Assembly: GCA_033857955.1 (NCBI GenBank)
Contig: JAWVCW010000038.1
Location: 1 to 64,000 of the forward strand
DNA from: Gaiellasilicea sp033857955
GTDB taxonomy: Bacteria; Actinomycetota; Thermoleophilia; Gaiellales; Gaiellaceae
Reading direction: 5' to 3'
DNA length: 64,000 nt
The position numbers and the translations under genes are program-made. Below, piece by piece: positions 43,068 through 52,029 of this stretch (positions within the stretch are counted from its first letter, which is position 1; each line of letters starts with the position of its first letter). Below the pieces are notes generated by a model. That model had not been told where the DNA came from. It did no database searches and was given only the letters and a program-made list of their open reading frames with translations.

Positions 43068-43889
43068 TCAGGCGGCTAGGCAACGCACGAGCCGGGCGCG
43101 ATCCGCACTTGCTCCCGGCACGAGCCCGGCGCTCCAGCCTCTCATCAGATAGACGCCCGCGAGCCCGGCCCATTCCTCGTACGGCGCGAGCAGCTCAGCG
43201 GTCTCGTGCAGCTCGACCCAGCGGCCCCGAAGCGCCGAGCAGAGCTTGACCAGGCCGAGGTCGCCGACGAGCCCGTGCCGGTAGCTGCCGAGGCCCTCGA
43301 GCGCGACCATGCCGAGCGACCACGGGCCGAGACCGCGCTCGCGCAGGAGACGTGTCTCCACCGCCTCGATCGGCTGCGCGCGGAGCCCTTCGAGATCGAG
43401 CGTGCGGCAGACGCGGACCAGTGTCGAGGCCCGATGGGTCGCGAGCCCAAGCCGGCGCAGCTCCGCCGGCGAGAGCGCGCCGATCGCCTGGCGGCTCGGC
43501 GCGGGCTCGCCGCACGCCCGCACGATCGCGAGCTCGATCGAGCGCGCGCGCCGGGCCTCGATCAGCTGCCCGCAGACCGCCCGCAGCAGCGCGTGCGCGA
43601 CGGTCGCGCGGCGCAGCGGTCGCAGGCCGTGCAGATGCCGGATCGACGGGCCGAGCAGCGGGTCGTGGCGGAAGCGGCGTGCGAACTCGGTTGTGTCGGC
43701 GTCGACCGCGAGCATGAACCGCAGCAGCTCGACCCCTTCTTCGTCGGGCGCGCGGAGCCGGACGAGGCCGTCGCGACCTTGCCAGGCGGTTCCGAGACCG
43801 CCGCCCGGGAGCGCCGCCCGGAACTCCCGCCCGTAGGTCATCAGATGGAGCCGGTACGGCCCCGCTGGTCTCAAGGTGGCGTCGAGCAC
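43068..43889 (-). CDS. DNA-3-methyladenine glycosylase-like HhH-GPD protein
   Basis: A 273-residue protein from GTG 43889; the long open frame further upstream is antisense to the methyltransferase gene. The helix-hairpin-helix (RLLRERGLGPWSLGMVALEGLG) and the catalytic Asp in GLVGDLGLVK fit the AlkA family. It excises alkylated bases. The N-terminal 100 residues match the AlkA N-domain only loosely. Confidence 0.78.
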   Translation of the reverse strand: MLDATLRPAGPYRLHLMTYGREFRAALPGGGLGTAWQGRDGLVRLRAPDEEGVELLRFMLAVDADTTEFARRFRHDPLLGPSIRHLHGLRPLRRATVAHALLRAVCGQLIEARRARSIELAIVRACGEPAPSRQAIGALSPAELRRLGLATHRASTLVRVCRTLDLEGLRAQPIEAVETRLLRERGLGPWSLGMVALEGLGSYRHGLVGDLGLVKLCSALRGRWVELHETAELLAPYEEWAGLAGVYLMRGWSAGLVPGASADRARLVRCLAA

Positions 43890-43916
43890 CGGTCCGCACC
43901 TTACTCTTGTGCCCTG

Positions 43917-44528
43917 ATGGGCCTCGCCGACGAGATTTCGCTGCGGTCTCGCCGCCGGAAGTTCGGCCTCTTCATGGAGACGATGGCTCCCACCGAGTCG
44001 ACGACCGTGCTCGACATCGGCGTCGACGACGTCGGGTTCGGCGAGCACCCCGGCTGCCGGACGCTGAACTTCTTCGAGGAGCTGTACCCCTGGCAGGAGC
44101 GCGTCACCGCACTCGGCATGCACGAGGGGAAGCGATTCCAGGAGAGCTACCCGCAGGCGCGGTACGTCCAGGGCGACGCGCTCGCGCTTCCCTTCGAGGA
44201 CGACGCCTTCGAGATCGTCTTCTCGAACGCGGTGATTGAGCACGTCGGCGGCCCCGCGGAACAGCAGCGGTTCGTCGACGAGGCGCTGCGTGTCTCGCGC
44301 CGGGCGTTCGTGACGACGCCGAACCGCTGGTTCCCGGTCGAGGTGCACACGCGGCTGCCCCTCGTCCACTGGCTGCCGGATGGCGTTGCGCACCGGGCGT
44401 ACGACCTCGCGCGCAAGCCGTGGGCGAAGGAGAACCATCTGCTCGGCCCCGGCGCGCTGCGCGACCTCTTCCCGCGCGAGGCGAGGGTCGTGAACCTCGG
44501 CCTGACGCTGGTGGCAATCCTTGACTGA
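43917..44528 (+). CDS. Class I SAM-dependent methyltransferase
   Basis: A 203-residue protein with the SAM-binding motif VLDIGVDDVG, an acidic GDALALPFEDDAFEIVFSNAVIEHV segment (motifs II-III of the ubiE/COQ5 type) and a short C-terminus. Next to an O-antigen-ligase-like gene it overlaps by 8 bases, it may modify a surface glycan or lipid; the substrate is unknown. Confidence 0.85.
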   Translation: MGLADEISLRSRRRKFGLFMETMAPTESTTVLDIGVDDVGFGEHPGCRTLNFFEELYPWQERVTALGMHEGKRFQESYPQARYVQGDALALPFEDDAFEIVFSNAVIEHVGGPAEQQRFVDEALRVSRRAFVTTPNRWFPVEVHTRLPLVHWLPDGVAHRAYDLARKPWAKENHLLGPGALRDLFPREARVVNLGLTLVAILD

Positions 44529-45825
44529 GCGCCTCCCCAAGTGGGCGCTCTATGCGTTCGTCGTGGCGCTGCCGTTCCACAACCTCGTGATGGCGGCGCT
44601 GTGGGACGCCGGCGTTCGCAACGTCGCGCTCGACGCGGTCTCCGCCTGGAAGGAGGTGCTGCTCGCGCTCGCACTCGGTGCGATCGTCTGGCGTCGCCGC
44701 GGAATCCCGTTCAAGTCGACTTCGACCGACTGGCTCGCGCTCGTCTACGCGGCCTTCGTCCTCCTCTACGCGGTCATCCCGCAGGACTGGCTGGGAGGGG
44801 ATGCGTCTGCGCGCGGCGCCCTCTACGGGCTGCGGCACGATCTGACGCCGGTCGCCGCGTACTTCCTCGGCCGCGGGATCACGCTCCAGCAGCGCGACCG
44901 CGAGCGCCTGGGCTGGGCGATTCTCGGCGTCGCCGCGGTCGTCGCGGCCTGGGGGCTCGTCGACATCTACACGATCTCGCTCCAGACCTGGCGCGACTCG
45001 GGCGTGCCGGGCTGGTTCCGCGAGCAGCTCGGGCTCCGGTACAGCAAGGGCCTCTCCGGACTGCCGGAGAACTGGGTCTACAACGCAGGCGACGAACGGC
45101 CGCTGCGCCGGCTCGTCTCGACCTTCCTCAGCCCGCTCGCCACGGCCTACCTGCTGCTCGTTGCGCTCCTGCTCGCTGCGACCTGGCGTGGCAGCCGCTG
45201 GTTGCCGGCACTCACCGCGCTGATCGCCGTGGGGCTGCTCTTCACGTACTCGCGGACGTCGATCGCCGCGCTCGCGGCGGGGCTTGTGGTGCTCGCCTAC
45301 GCCCTTCGCACGTGGTGGCCGGTCGCCGCGGCCGCAGTCCTCCTCGCCGCCGCCTTCTTCTTCGTCCGCGCCTATCCCGACCTCGCACCCGAGACGCGCT
45401 ACACGCCGGCCGAGCTCGCGATCCAGCGGGCCGGAGGCCAGCGGGAGGGAACGAGCGGCAACCCGCTCGACCCGGGCGAATCGTCCTTCGGAAGCCACCT
45501 GGACAGCCTGCGCGACGGGGTCGAGACGGTCGTCGAGCACCCGTACGGCTACGGGCTCGGCAACGCGGGCGTGACGGCGAAGCGCACGGGAAAGGAGATC
45601 AAGGCGGGGGAGTCGACCTACACGGAGCTCGGGGCCGAGCTCGGCCTGCTCGGGATGCTCGCGTTCATCGCCTGGAGCGTGGCACTCGTGCGCGTCACGC
45701 TACGCCGTGCGCCCTGGCTCGGCGCGTCTCTCGCGGCTGTGCTCCTGCTTGCGATCCAAACCGACGTGATCGGCGTGCACTGGCTGGCGTTCGTGCTCTG
45801 GGCACTTGCCGGCGAACGCGCGTGA
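44521..45825 (+). CDS. O-antigen ligase/polymerase-like membrane protein
   Basis: A 434-residue protein from TTG 44521 with about 12 TM helices and a large extracytoplasmic loop (about 300-345) containing GGQREGTSGNPLDPGESSFG and a periplasmic His (VVEHPYGYGLGNAG). The pattern fits Wzy/WaaL (PF04932), which join sugar units to a lipid carrier or envelope component. No other glycan genes except the methyltransferase are adjacent. Confidence 0.8.
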   Translation: MTERLPKWALYAFVVALPFHNLVMAALWDAGVRNVALDAVSAWKEVLLALALGAIVWRRRGIPFKSTSTDWLALVYAAFVLLYAVIPQDWLGGDASARGALYGLRHDLTPVAAYFLGRGITLQQRDRERLGWAILGVAAVVAAWGLVDIYTISLQTWRDSGVPGWFREQLGLRYSKGLSGLPENWVYNAGDERPLRRLVSTFLSPLATAYLLLVALLLAATWRGSRWLPALTALIAVGLLFTYSRTSIAALAAGLVVLAYALRTWWPVAAAAVLLAAAFFFVRAYPDLAPETRYTPAELAIQRAGGQREGTSGNPLDPGESSFGSHLDSLRDGVETVVEHPYGYGLGNAGVTAKRTGKEIKAGESTYTELGAELGLLGMLAFIAWSVALVRVTLRRAPWLGASLAAVLLLAIQTDVIGVHWLAFVLWALAGERA

Positions 45826-45864
45826 ACTCTTTAGAACGCACGCCCGCAAGCCGATAAGAGAGCC

Positions 45865-48141
45865 GTGGATGCGGCCCACGACAACCGACGCCAACTAGGC
45901 CAGCTGATGGTCGACGAGGGGATCGTCACCTCCGACCAGCTGACGCATGCGCTCGCGGAGCAGGACCGGACCGGCCGGCCGCTCGGCGAGATCCTCGTCG
46001 AGCTCGGGTTCGCATCGGCCGGCGCCGTCGCAAACGCTCTCGCAGAACAGCACGGCGGCCTCCTGAAGACCGAGTACGGAGTCAGCGCCGGCATGCGTGC
46101 CGTGACCGACGCCGGGCTCGCAAACGTGCCCGTTCGGCCCGTGCTGCCGCCGCAGGAGGAGCGTCTGGCGCCGAAGGCGGACGAGCCGGCCGTGCCGCTC
46201 CGCGTGATCGTTACGGATCCACCCGAAGTCGACGGCCCGCCGGTGGCACCGGCGCCGACCGTGGCCGCACCCGAGCCGGCGGCTCCGCCCGCCGACCCGC
46301 AAGAGGCGCGGATCGCGGATCTCACCGCGCGGCTCGACGAAGCCGTCAGCCAGCTCCGTGTCAGCCAGCAGGCCCGGGACGCGTTCTCCAAGCGCGCGAC
46401 CGAGCTCGAGGCGCAGCTCGCATCCGGCGCCGCGCCGCTGGCCGATCCCGCAGCCGCTGCGCGGGTCCAGCAGCTCGAGGCCCACATCCAACAGCTCGAC
46501 GCGCATATCCAGGCGGCTGCGGCCGACCGCGAGAACATCGTCGAGCACTACACGCAGCTCCAGGCCCAGCTCGCCGCGGTTCAGGAAGCGACATCCGAGC
46601 CTGATCCCGCCCAGGCGACGCGGATCCAGGAGCTCGAGGCGCAGCTGCAGGCCGCGGCGGTCGACCGGCAGCAGCTCGTCGAGAGTCTCAGCGAGCTTCA
46701 GAGCAGATTGGGCGACGCCTCACACGCACGCGAGGCGGAGCGCAGCGAGGCCTCGGCCGGCGCCGCGGCCCGTGTTGCCGTGCTCGAAGGACAGCTCAAG
46801 GAAGCGGCCCTAGACGGGGGCGTCCTCCAGCGGCGCGTCGCGGAGCTCCAGGGTGCGCTGCTCGCGTCCGAGCAGACCCGTGTGGGAGAGATTCAGACCG
46901 CGACCGGGGAGGCGCTGGCTCGGATCGAGGAGCTCGAGCTGCAGCTCCAGCAGGCTGCGCTCGACGCGAGCGCCGCCGAGAGCGAGAGCGGCGACGGAGC
47001 CCAGCAGGCCCGAGTGGCCGAGCTCGAGGCGCAGCTGCAGGCGGTCTCGGACGATCGCGACGCGATCCTGGCTGGGCTCGGCGATCACGACGCGACGATG
47101 ACTGCATTGCGCGACGAGCTCGCCGACCGCGATCGGCAGCTGGCCGAGAATGTGAACGAGATTGCGCGGATGAACCGCGAGCAACGGGGGCCGGTCGAGC
47201 AGCTGGCCGCGGCCCTCGCTCGAATCGCCGAGCTGGAGAGCGGTGACGCGGCCGACTCGGGCCGGCTGGAAGAGCTCCAGGCTCAGCTCCAGGCGATCAC
47301 GGACGAGCGCGACACGCTCCTGGCAGGGCACAACGTCGATGCGCCGACAGGCTCCGCCGAACACGAGGCGACGATTGCCGGTCTGCGCGCGGACCTTGCG
47401 GACCGTGATCGGCAGCTGGCGGAGAAGGTCGCGCTAGCCGAGAACGTGGAGCACGACGCGATGGCCATTCTGCGCGAGGACCTTGCCGACCGCGACCGGC
47501 GGCTGGCCGAGAACCTGACCGAGCTCGCGCGGCTGAACCGCGAGCTGGCGGAGAGCGCCGAACACGAGGCGACGACGAACAGCTTGCGCGAGGAGCTCGC
47601 CGACCGCGATCGGCAGCTGGCCCAGAGGCACACCCTGGTCGAGCACGTCGAGCACGCCGTGATGACCGGCTTGCGCGAGGACCTCAGCGAGCGCGATCGG
47701 CTGCTGGCCGAGAGGGCCGACGAGGTCGCGCGGACGAGCGAGGAGCTTGCCGAGCGCGACCGCAAGTTGGCCGAGATCGCCGACGAGATTGCACGGATGA
47801 ACAGCGCGCACGAGGCCACGATGACGAGGCTGCGCGAGGATCTCGAGAACCGCGATCGGAAGCTGGCCGAGAACCTCGACCAGCTCGCGCAGCTGAGGGA
47901 GCGCGCAGAAGCCGTTGCCGCCACGCCCGCGGACACCGACGTCGACGAGGAGCAGGAGCACGTCCTCTTCGTCCCGACCTCGAGCGGTTACTCGTTGCTC
48001 GAGCGCTCCGGCCCGGCCCCGGACCCAGGGGCTCCGGTCGAGATCGGCGGCGACTCCGAGAACGCAGGCCACTTCGTCGTCCGCAAGCACGGACGGCCGA
48101 TGCCCGGCGGCCCGCGCTGCGCGTATCTCGAGCGCGCCTAG
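45865..48141 (+). CDS. MshEN-domain protein with long repetitive coiled coil
   Basis: A 758-residue protein from GTG 45865. Residues 1-60 (RRQLGQLMVDEGIVTSDQLTHAL...RPLGEILVELG) are an MshEN/T2SSE N-terminal domain, which in GspE/PilB proteins can bind c-di-GMP. It is followed by about 550 residues of coiled coil with repeats of the form Leu-Arg-x-Glu/Asp-Leu-x-Asp-Arg-Asp-Arg-x-Leu-Ala-Glu, every 30-45 residues. The tail (HVLFVPTSSGYSLLER...) is a separate small domain. No ATPase domain is present. Possibly scaffold or pilus-associated. Confidence 0.75.
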   Translation: MDAAHDNRRQLGQLMVDEGIVTSDQLTHALAEQDRTGRPLGEILVELGFASAGAVANALAEQHGGLLKTEYGVSAGMRAVTDAGLANVPVRPVLPPQEERLAPKADEPAVPLRVIVTDPPEVDGPPVAPAPTVAAPEPAAPPADPQEARIADLTARLDEAVSQLRVSQQARDAFSKRATELEAQLASGAAPLADPAAAARVQQLEAHIQQLDAHIQAAAADRENIVEHYTQLQAQLAAVQEATSEPDPAQATRIQELEAQLQAAAVDRQQLVESLSELQSRLGDASHAREAERSEASAGAAARVAVLEGQLKEAALDGGVLQRRVAELQGALLASEQTRVGEIQTATGEALARIEELELQLQQAALDASAAESESGDGAQQARVAELEAQLQAVSDDRDAILAGLGDHDATMTALRDELADRDRQLAENVNEIARMNREQRGPVEQLAAALARIAELESGDAADSGRLEELQAQLQAITDERDTLLAGHNVDAPTGSAEHEATIAGLRADLADRDRQLAEKVALAENVEHDAMAILREDLADRDRRLAENLTELARLNRELAESAEHEATTNSLREELADRDRQLAQRHTLVEHVEHAVMTGLREDLSERDRLLAERADEVARTSEELAERDRKLAEIADEIARMNSAHEATMTRLREDLENRDRKLAENLDQLAQLRERAEAVAATPADTDVDEEQEHVLFVPTSSGYSLLERSGPAPDPGAPVEIGGDSENAGHFVVRKHGRPMPGGPRCAYLERA

Positions 48142-48812
48142 CCCTCTTCGTCTGGCTGCTCCGGTTCCGCCTGGATGATCTCGGTGGAGACGACGGCGGC
48201 GCGACGCTTGCGGGTGCGGCGACGTGCGCTCCCGATCGTTCGTTGCAGCTCGCGCTCGTTGCGTGAGTGACGCTCGTCGAGGTCCTTCGCTGCTGCCTTC
48301 AGCTCCTCGGCCCGGCCGTCCTCTTCGTAGACCGAGACGCCGAGCTCGCGGATCTTCGCGTCCCGCTCGCGGCGGAGCTGGAACTGCTCCTTTCGTAGCC
48401 GGACCACATCGCGGCCGGCCGTCGACCAGGTCGAGATCGACTCCGCAGCAACATCTGCCTCGTCCCGGACGCGATCCGCAGTGCTCACGCCGGCGCGCGC
48501 AAGTCGCGTATCCGGCCAGCGGCGCGCACCGGCCAGGAAGGTGGGCAGGAGGCAGGCCCCGAGCACGATCGAGATCACGCCGGCGACGAGCGCGCCCAGG
48601 ACGAGGAGCACGATTCCGAGCACGACCAGCACGAGCAGGACACCGAAGACGAACACGGGCGACGCAAGCCAGAAGTACCGAGGCCGCGCGTGCTGGACGT
48701 CGATCGGCTCCTCGCGCGGCTCCGAGGCGGGCGAGTCGGTGCGTCTCCCGCACGAGGGACAGAAGGTCGCGTTGTCGGGCAGCTCGGCGCCGCAGTGAGA
48801 GCAGGTCTCCAC
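48138..48812 (-). CDS. Zinc-ribbon membrane protein with coiled-coil tail
   Basis: A 224-residue protein from GTG 48812. The N-terminal zinc ribbon has Cys-x2-Cys and Cys-x2-Cys (CSHCG...CPSCG). Two hydrophobic helices follow (about 50-95), then a Lys/Arg/Glu-rich coiled coil. The cytoplasmic part might contact the neighbouring coiled-coil protein; this is only suggested by convergent position (4-base overlap). Confidence 0.7.
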   Translation of the reverse strand: METCSHCGAELPDNATFCPSCGRRTDSPASEPREEPIDVQHARPRYFWLASPVFVFGVLLVLVVLGIVLLVLGALVAGVISIVLGACLLPTFLAGARRWPDTRLARAGVSTADRVRDEADVAAESISTWSTAGRDVVRLRKEQFQLRRERDAKIRELGVSVYEEDGRAEELKAAAKDLDERHSRNERELQRTIGSARRRTRKRRAAVVSTEIIQAEPEQPDEEG

Positions 48813-48863
48813 GCGGCCGTTCTCTCCAGGCCGCGGCGATCCCTAACGCGGTATCGTCGCAGG

Positions 48864-49352
48864 ATGGCTCAGATCGATCCGCGGGTCGACATCGGCCACA
48901 TCCACCTGAAAGTGGCCGACATCGACCGTGCTCTCGACTTCTACGTCGGTGTGCTGGGCTTCGAAGTGCAGCAGCGGATGGGCGACCAGGCAGCGTTCGT
49001 CTCCGCGGGCGGCTATCACCACCACCTCGGCCTGAACACCTGGGAGAGCCGCGGCGGCAGCCCGCCTCCGCGCGGCGCGACGGGTCTCTACCACACGGCG
49101 ATTCGCTATCCCGACCGCGCGCAGCTCGCCGACGCGCTCCGCCGGCTCGTCGAGGCGGGCGTGCCGATCACGGGCGCCTCGGATCACGGGGTCAGCGAGG
49201 CGATCTACCTCAACGATCCCGACGGGAACGGGGTCGAGCTCTACCGTGACCGGCCGCAGGAGGAGTGGCCGCGCGACGCCGAGGGCAAGCTGTCGATGAT
49301 CCTCGAGCCGCTCGATCTGGACGCATTGATCGCGGAGGCGCCGGGTGCCTAG
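48864..49352 (+). CDS. VOC (glyoxalase/dioxygenase) family protein
   Basis: A 162-residue metal-binding protein with two beta-alpha-beta-beta-beta repeats. Metal ligands fit His in HIHLKVAD, His in GLYHTAIRY and Glu in NGVELYRDRP. The ending resembles CatE-type (catechol 2,3-dioxygenase-like) proteins. The substrate is unknown. It overlaps the following small ORF by 8 bases. Confidence 0.85.
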   Translation: MAQIDPRVDIGHIHLKVADIDRALDFYVGVLGFEVQQRMGDQAAFVSAGGYHHHLGLNTWESRGGSPPPRGATGLYHTAIRYPDRAQLADALRRLVEAGVPITGASDHGVSEAIYLNDPDGNGVELYRDRPQEEWPRDAEGKLSMILEPLDLDALIAEAPGA

Positions 49353-49575
49353 GGGCTACATGGAAGGCCCCGCCGCAGAGGAGGCCGAGCGCAGGCTCGA
49401 CGAGCTCGAGCGCGTCGTCGAGACGCCGCCCGAGGAGCGGCTCGCCGTCATCGGCTCGACCGCGGACGACCCGGAGAAGCACTTCATCGGCTGGCGCGAC
49501 GACATCGACCCTGACGCGCTGTTCGCCTCGGGCGCGGCCTGGGGAATCTCCGTCGTACGCCGCCGGGCGTCGTAA
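49345..49575 (+). CDS. Small hypothetical protein, 76 aa
   Basis: GTG 49345, overlapping the VOC stop. The product is acidic (EGPAAEEAERRLDELERVV...DDPEKHFIGWRDDIDPDALF). No family recognised. The overlap, codon use and position before korA suggest it is real. Confidence 0.5.
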   Translation: MPRGYMEGPAAEEAERRLDELERVVETPPEERLAVIGSTADDPEKHFIGWRDDIDPDALFASGAAWGISVVRRRAS

Positions 49576-49619
49576 GAACGCTCGTTTCGACCAACACGCG
49601 CGTGAGATACAACTAGGGC

Positions 49620-51473
49620 ATGGCGAAAGCCACCGAGCAGGTAGAGCGCGTGATCATCCGCTTCGCGGGCGACTCGGGCGACGGGATGCAGCTCACGGGC
49701 GACCGCTTCACGAGCGAGACCGCGGTGATGGGGAACGACCTTGCGACGCTCCCCGACTACCCGGCGGAGATCCGCGCTCCGGCGGGCTCGCTCCCGGGCG
49801 TCTCCGGCTTCCAGCTCCACTTCGCCGACCACGAGATCCTCACGCCCGGCGACGCGCCGAACGTGCTCGTAGCGATGAACCCGGCGGCGCTGAAGACCAA
49901 CATCGGCGACCTGCCGAAGGGCGGCACGCTGATCGTCGACACCGACACCTTCAAGGATCGCAACCTGCAGAAGGCCGGCTACCAGGAGAACCCGATCGAG
50001 GACGGCTCGCTCGACGACTACCACGTCCACGTCGTCGCGCTCACCTCGATGACGGTCGGCGCGCTGAAGGGGATCGAGGGGATCACGCCGCGCGAGGCCG
50101 AGCGCTCGAAGAACTTCTTCGCGCTCGGGCTGATGAGCTGGCTGTACAACCGTCCCACCGAGGGCACGCTCGACTTCATCGAGAAGAAGTTCGGCAAGCG
50201 GCCCGAGATCGCCCAGGCGAACGCGACCGCCTTCAAGGCCGGATACGCCTACGGCGAGACCTCCGAGGACTTCGCGGTCAGCTACACGATCGCACCGGCC
50301 AAGATGGCGCCGGGCGTCTACAGGCAGATCAGCGGCAACACGGCGCTCGCGTACGGGCTGATCGCGGCCTCGAAGCTCTCCGGCCTCGACCTGTTCCTGG
50401 GCGCGTACCCGATCACGCCCGCAAGCTCTGTCCTCGAAGAGCTCGCTCGGCACAAGAACTTCGGCGTGCGGACGTTCCAGGCCGAAGACGAGATCGCGGC
50501 GGTCGGCGCCGCGCTCGGCGCGGCCTTCGGCGGCTCGCTCGGCGTCACGACGTCGGCCGGGCCGGGGATCGTGCTCAAGCAGGAGACGATCGGACTCGGG
50601 ATCATGCTCGAGCTGCCGCTGCTGATCCTCGACATCCAGCGCGCCGGCCCCTCCACCGGAATGCCGACGAAGCCGGAGCAGGCAGACCTGCTGATGGTCA
50701 TGTTCGGCCGCAACTCGGAGAGCCCGGTGCCGGTGCTCGCGGCCTCCACGCCGTCGCAGTGCTTCCACGCCGCGATCGAGGCGGCGCGGATCGCGATCAA
50801 GTACCGGACTCCGGTCTATCTCCTCAGCGACGCGTACCTCGCCAACGGCTCAGAGCCGTGGCTGATCCCGAGCGTGGAGGATCTGCCGGACATCTCGACG
50901 GGCTTCGCGACGGTCGGCGAGGACGAGTTCATGCCGTACGCGCGCGACCCCGAGACGCTCGCGCGGCCGTGGGCGATCCCGGGCACGCCAGGGCTCGAGC
51001 ACCGGATCGGCGGCCTCGAGAAGGCCGACGTCACCGGCTCGATCTCCTACGACCCCGAGAACCACGACCTGATGACGCGCCTGCGGGCGGCGAAAGTGGC
51101 CGGGATCGCGAACGACATCCCATTGCTCGAGGTCGACGATCCGGGCAGTGCTACTGGGGAGGGCGCCGACACGCTCGTGCTCGGCTGGGGCTCGACGTAC
51201 GGCCCGATCGGCGCCGCGGTGAAGCGGGTGCGGCGGGCCGGCCATTCGGTCGCGCAGGCGCATCTGCACTACCTGAACCCGTTTCCGCGCAACACGGGCG
51301 TCGTGCTGCGCAACTACGACAAGGTGCTGATCCCGGAGATGAACCTCGGCCAGCTGCTGAAGCTCGTCCGCGCCGAGTACCTGGTGGACGCGATCGGCTT
51401 CAACCGCGTGCGCGGCGCCCCGTTCAAGGCGTCCGAGCTCGCCGACGCGATCACCGCGCTGGTGGAGTCATGA
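49620..51473 (+). CDS. korA: 2-oxoacid:ferredoxin oxidoreductase, alpha subunit (gamma-alpha fusion)
   Basis: A 617-residue protein. Residues 1-190 are the gamma domain (FAGDSGDGMQLTGDRF), then the alpha/pyrimidine domain (LGAYPITPASSVLEELA) and a C-terminal transketolase-like domain. With KorB it interconverts 2-oxoglutarate (or another 2-oxoacid) plus CoA and succinyl-CoA, reducing ferredoxin. Fusion of gamma and alpha is the actinobacterial KorA form. It begins an operon with 4-base overlaps. Confidence 0.93.
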   Translation: MAKATEQVERVIIRFAGDSGDGMQLTGDRFTSETAVMGNDLATLPDYPAEIRAPAGSLPGVSGFQLHFADHEILTPGDAPNVLVAMNPAALKTNIGDLPKGGTLIVDTDTFKDRNLQKAGYQENPIEDGSLDDYHVHVVALTSMTVGALKGIEGITPREAERSKNFFALGLMSWLYNRPTEGTLDFIEKKFGKRPEIAQANATAFKAGYAYGETSEDFAVSYTIAPAKMAPGVYRQISGNTALAYGLIAASKLSGLDLFLGAYPITPASSVLEELARHKNFGVRTFQAEDEIAAVGAALGAAFGGSLGVTTSAGPGIVLKQETIGLGIMLELPLLILDIQRAGPSTGMPTKPEQADLLMVMFGRNSESPVPVLAASTPSQCFHAAIEAARIAIKYRTPVYLLSDAYLANGSEPWLIPSVEDLPDISTGFATVGEDEFMPYARDPETLARPWAIPGTPGLEHRIGGLEKADVTGSISYDPENHDLMTRLRAAKVAGIANDIPLLEVDDPGSATGEGADTLVLGWGSTYGPIGAAVKRVRRAGHSVAQAHLHYLNPFPRNTGVVLRNYDKVLIPEMNLGQLLKLVRAEYLVDAIGFNRVRGAPFKASELADAITALVES

Positions 51474-51715
51474 GGCCGAAGAAGAAGACGCCCGACCAAC
51501 GCGGCCTGCTGCTGAAGGAGCAGCCCTTCTCCTACCGCGCCCGCAGGGACGGCACGGTCGAGATCCTCTGGAAGGGCCGGCGCGCGACGACGCTCGCCGG
51601 GAAGATCGCGGAGAAGTTCCTCGAGGTGGCGCCGACCGAGGACGAGCACGGCAAGCAGCTGCTGATGGCGAAAGCGACCGGCAACTTCAAAAGAGGAAAC
51701 GAGCGCAAGCGATGA
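51470..51715 (+). CDS. Small basic protein between korA and korB, 81 aa
   Basis: ATG 51470 overlaps the korA stop (ATGA). The product is basic (RARRDGTVEILWKGRRATTLAGKIAEKFL...FKRGNERKR) and may bind nucleic acid. No named family. Its fixed place in the operon suggests a role with the oxidoreductase or simple co-expression. Confidence 0.6.
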   Translation: MRPKKKTPDQRGLLLKEQPFSYRARRDGTVEILWKGRRATTLAGKIAEKFLEVAPTEDEHGKQLLMAKATGNFKRGNERKR

Positions 51716-52029
51716 GGAGCCTGCCCCTGATCGTCCCCGACGGCTGCGCGCTCTCGGCGGACGAGCTCGCCGCGCAGGCCGGGCGCGCCGCGCGCCTGGT
51801 CCCCTCGGTCGCGACTCTTGCGCGATCGGAGGACGAGCTGCGCGTGTCGTTCAGGCCCGACCTCGATCGCGCCCTTCTCGACGAGCTCGTTGCGACCGAA
51901 CAGGGCTGCTGCTCGTTCCTCGAGCTCGAGTACGACGGCTCCGCGCGCGTGTTGCGGGTCGGGGCGCACGATGCGCAGGGCCGCGAGGTCGTCGGCCGGA
52001 TGGCGGAGTTCTTCGGGGAGGGTCGATGA
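51712..52029 (+). CDS. Small protein with Glu-x-Gly-Cys-Cys motif, 105 aa
   Basis: ATG 51712 overlaps the preceding stop, and the stop overlaps korB ATG. A central segment (LVATEQGCCSFLELEYD) has a paired Cys like that seen in small actinobacterial proteins found near metal-resistance regulators (E-x2-CC-x-F). It may bind metal or an Fe-S intermediate; no function can be assigned. Confidence 0.6.
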   Translation: MRSLPLIVPDGCALSADELAAQAGRAARLVPSVATLARSEDELRVSFRPDLDRALLDELVATEQGCCSFLELEYDGSARVLRVGAHDAQGREVVGRMAEFFGEGR

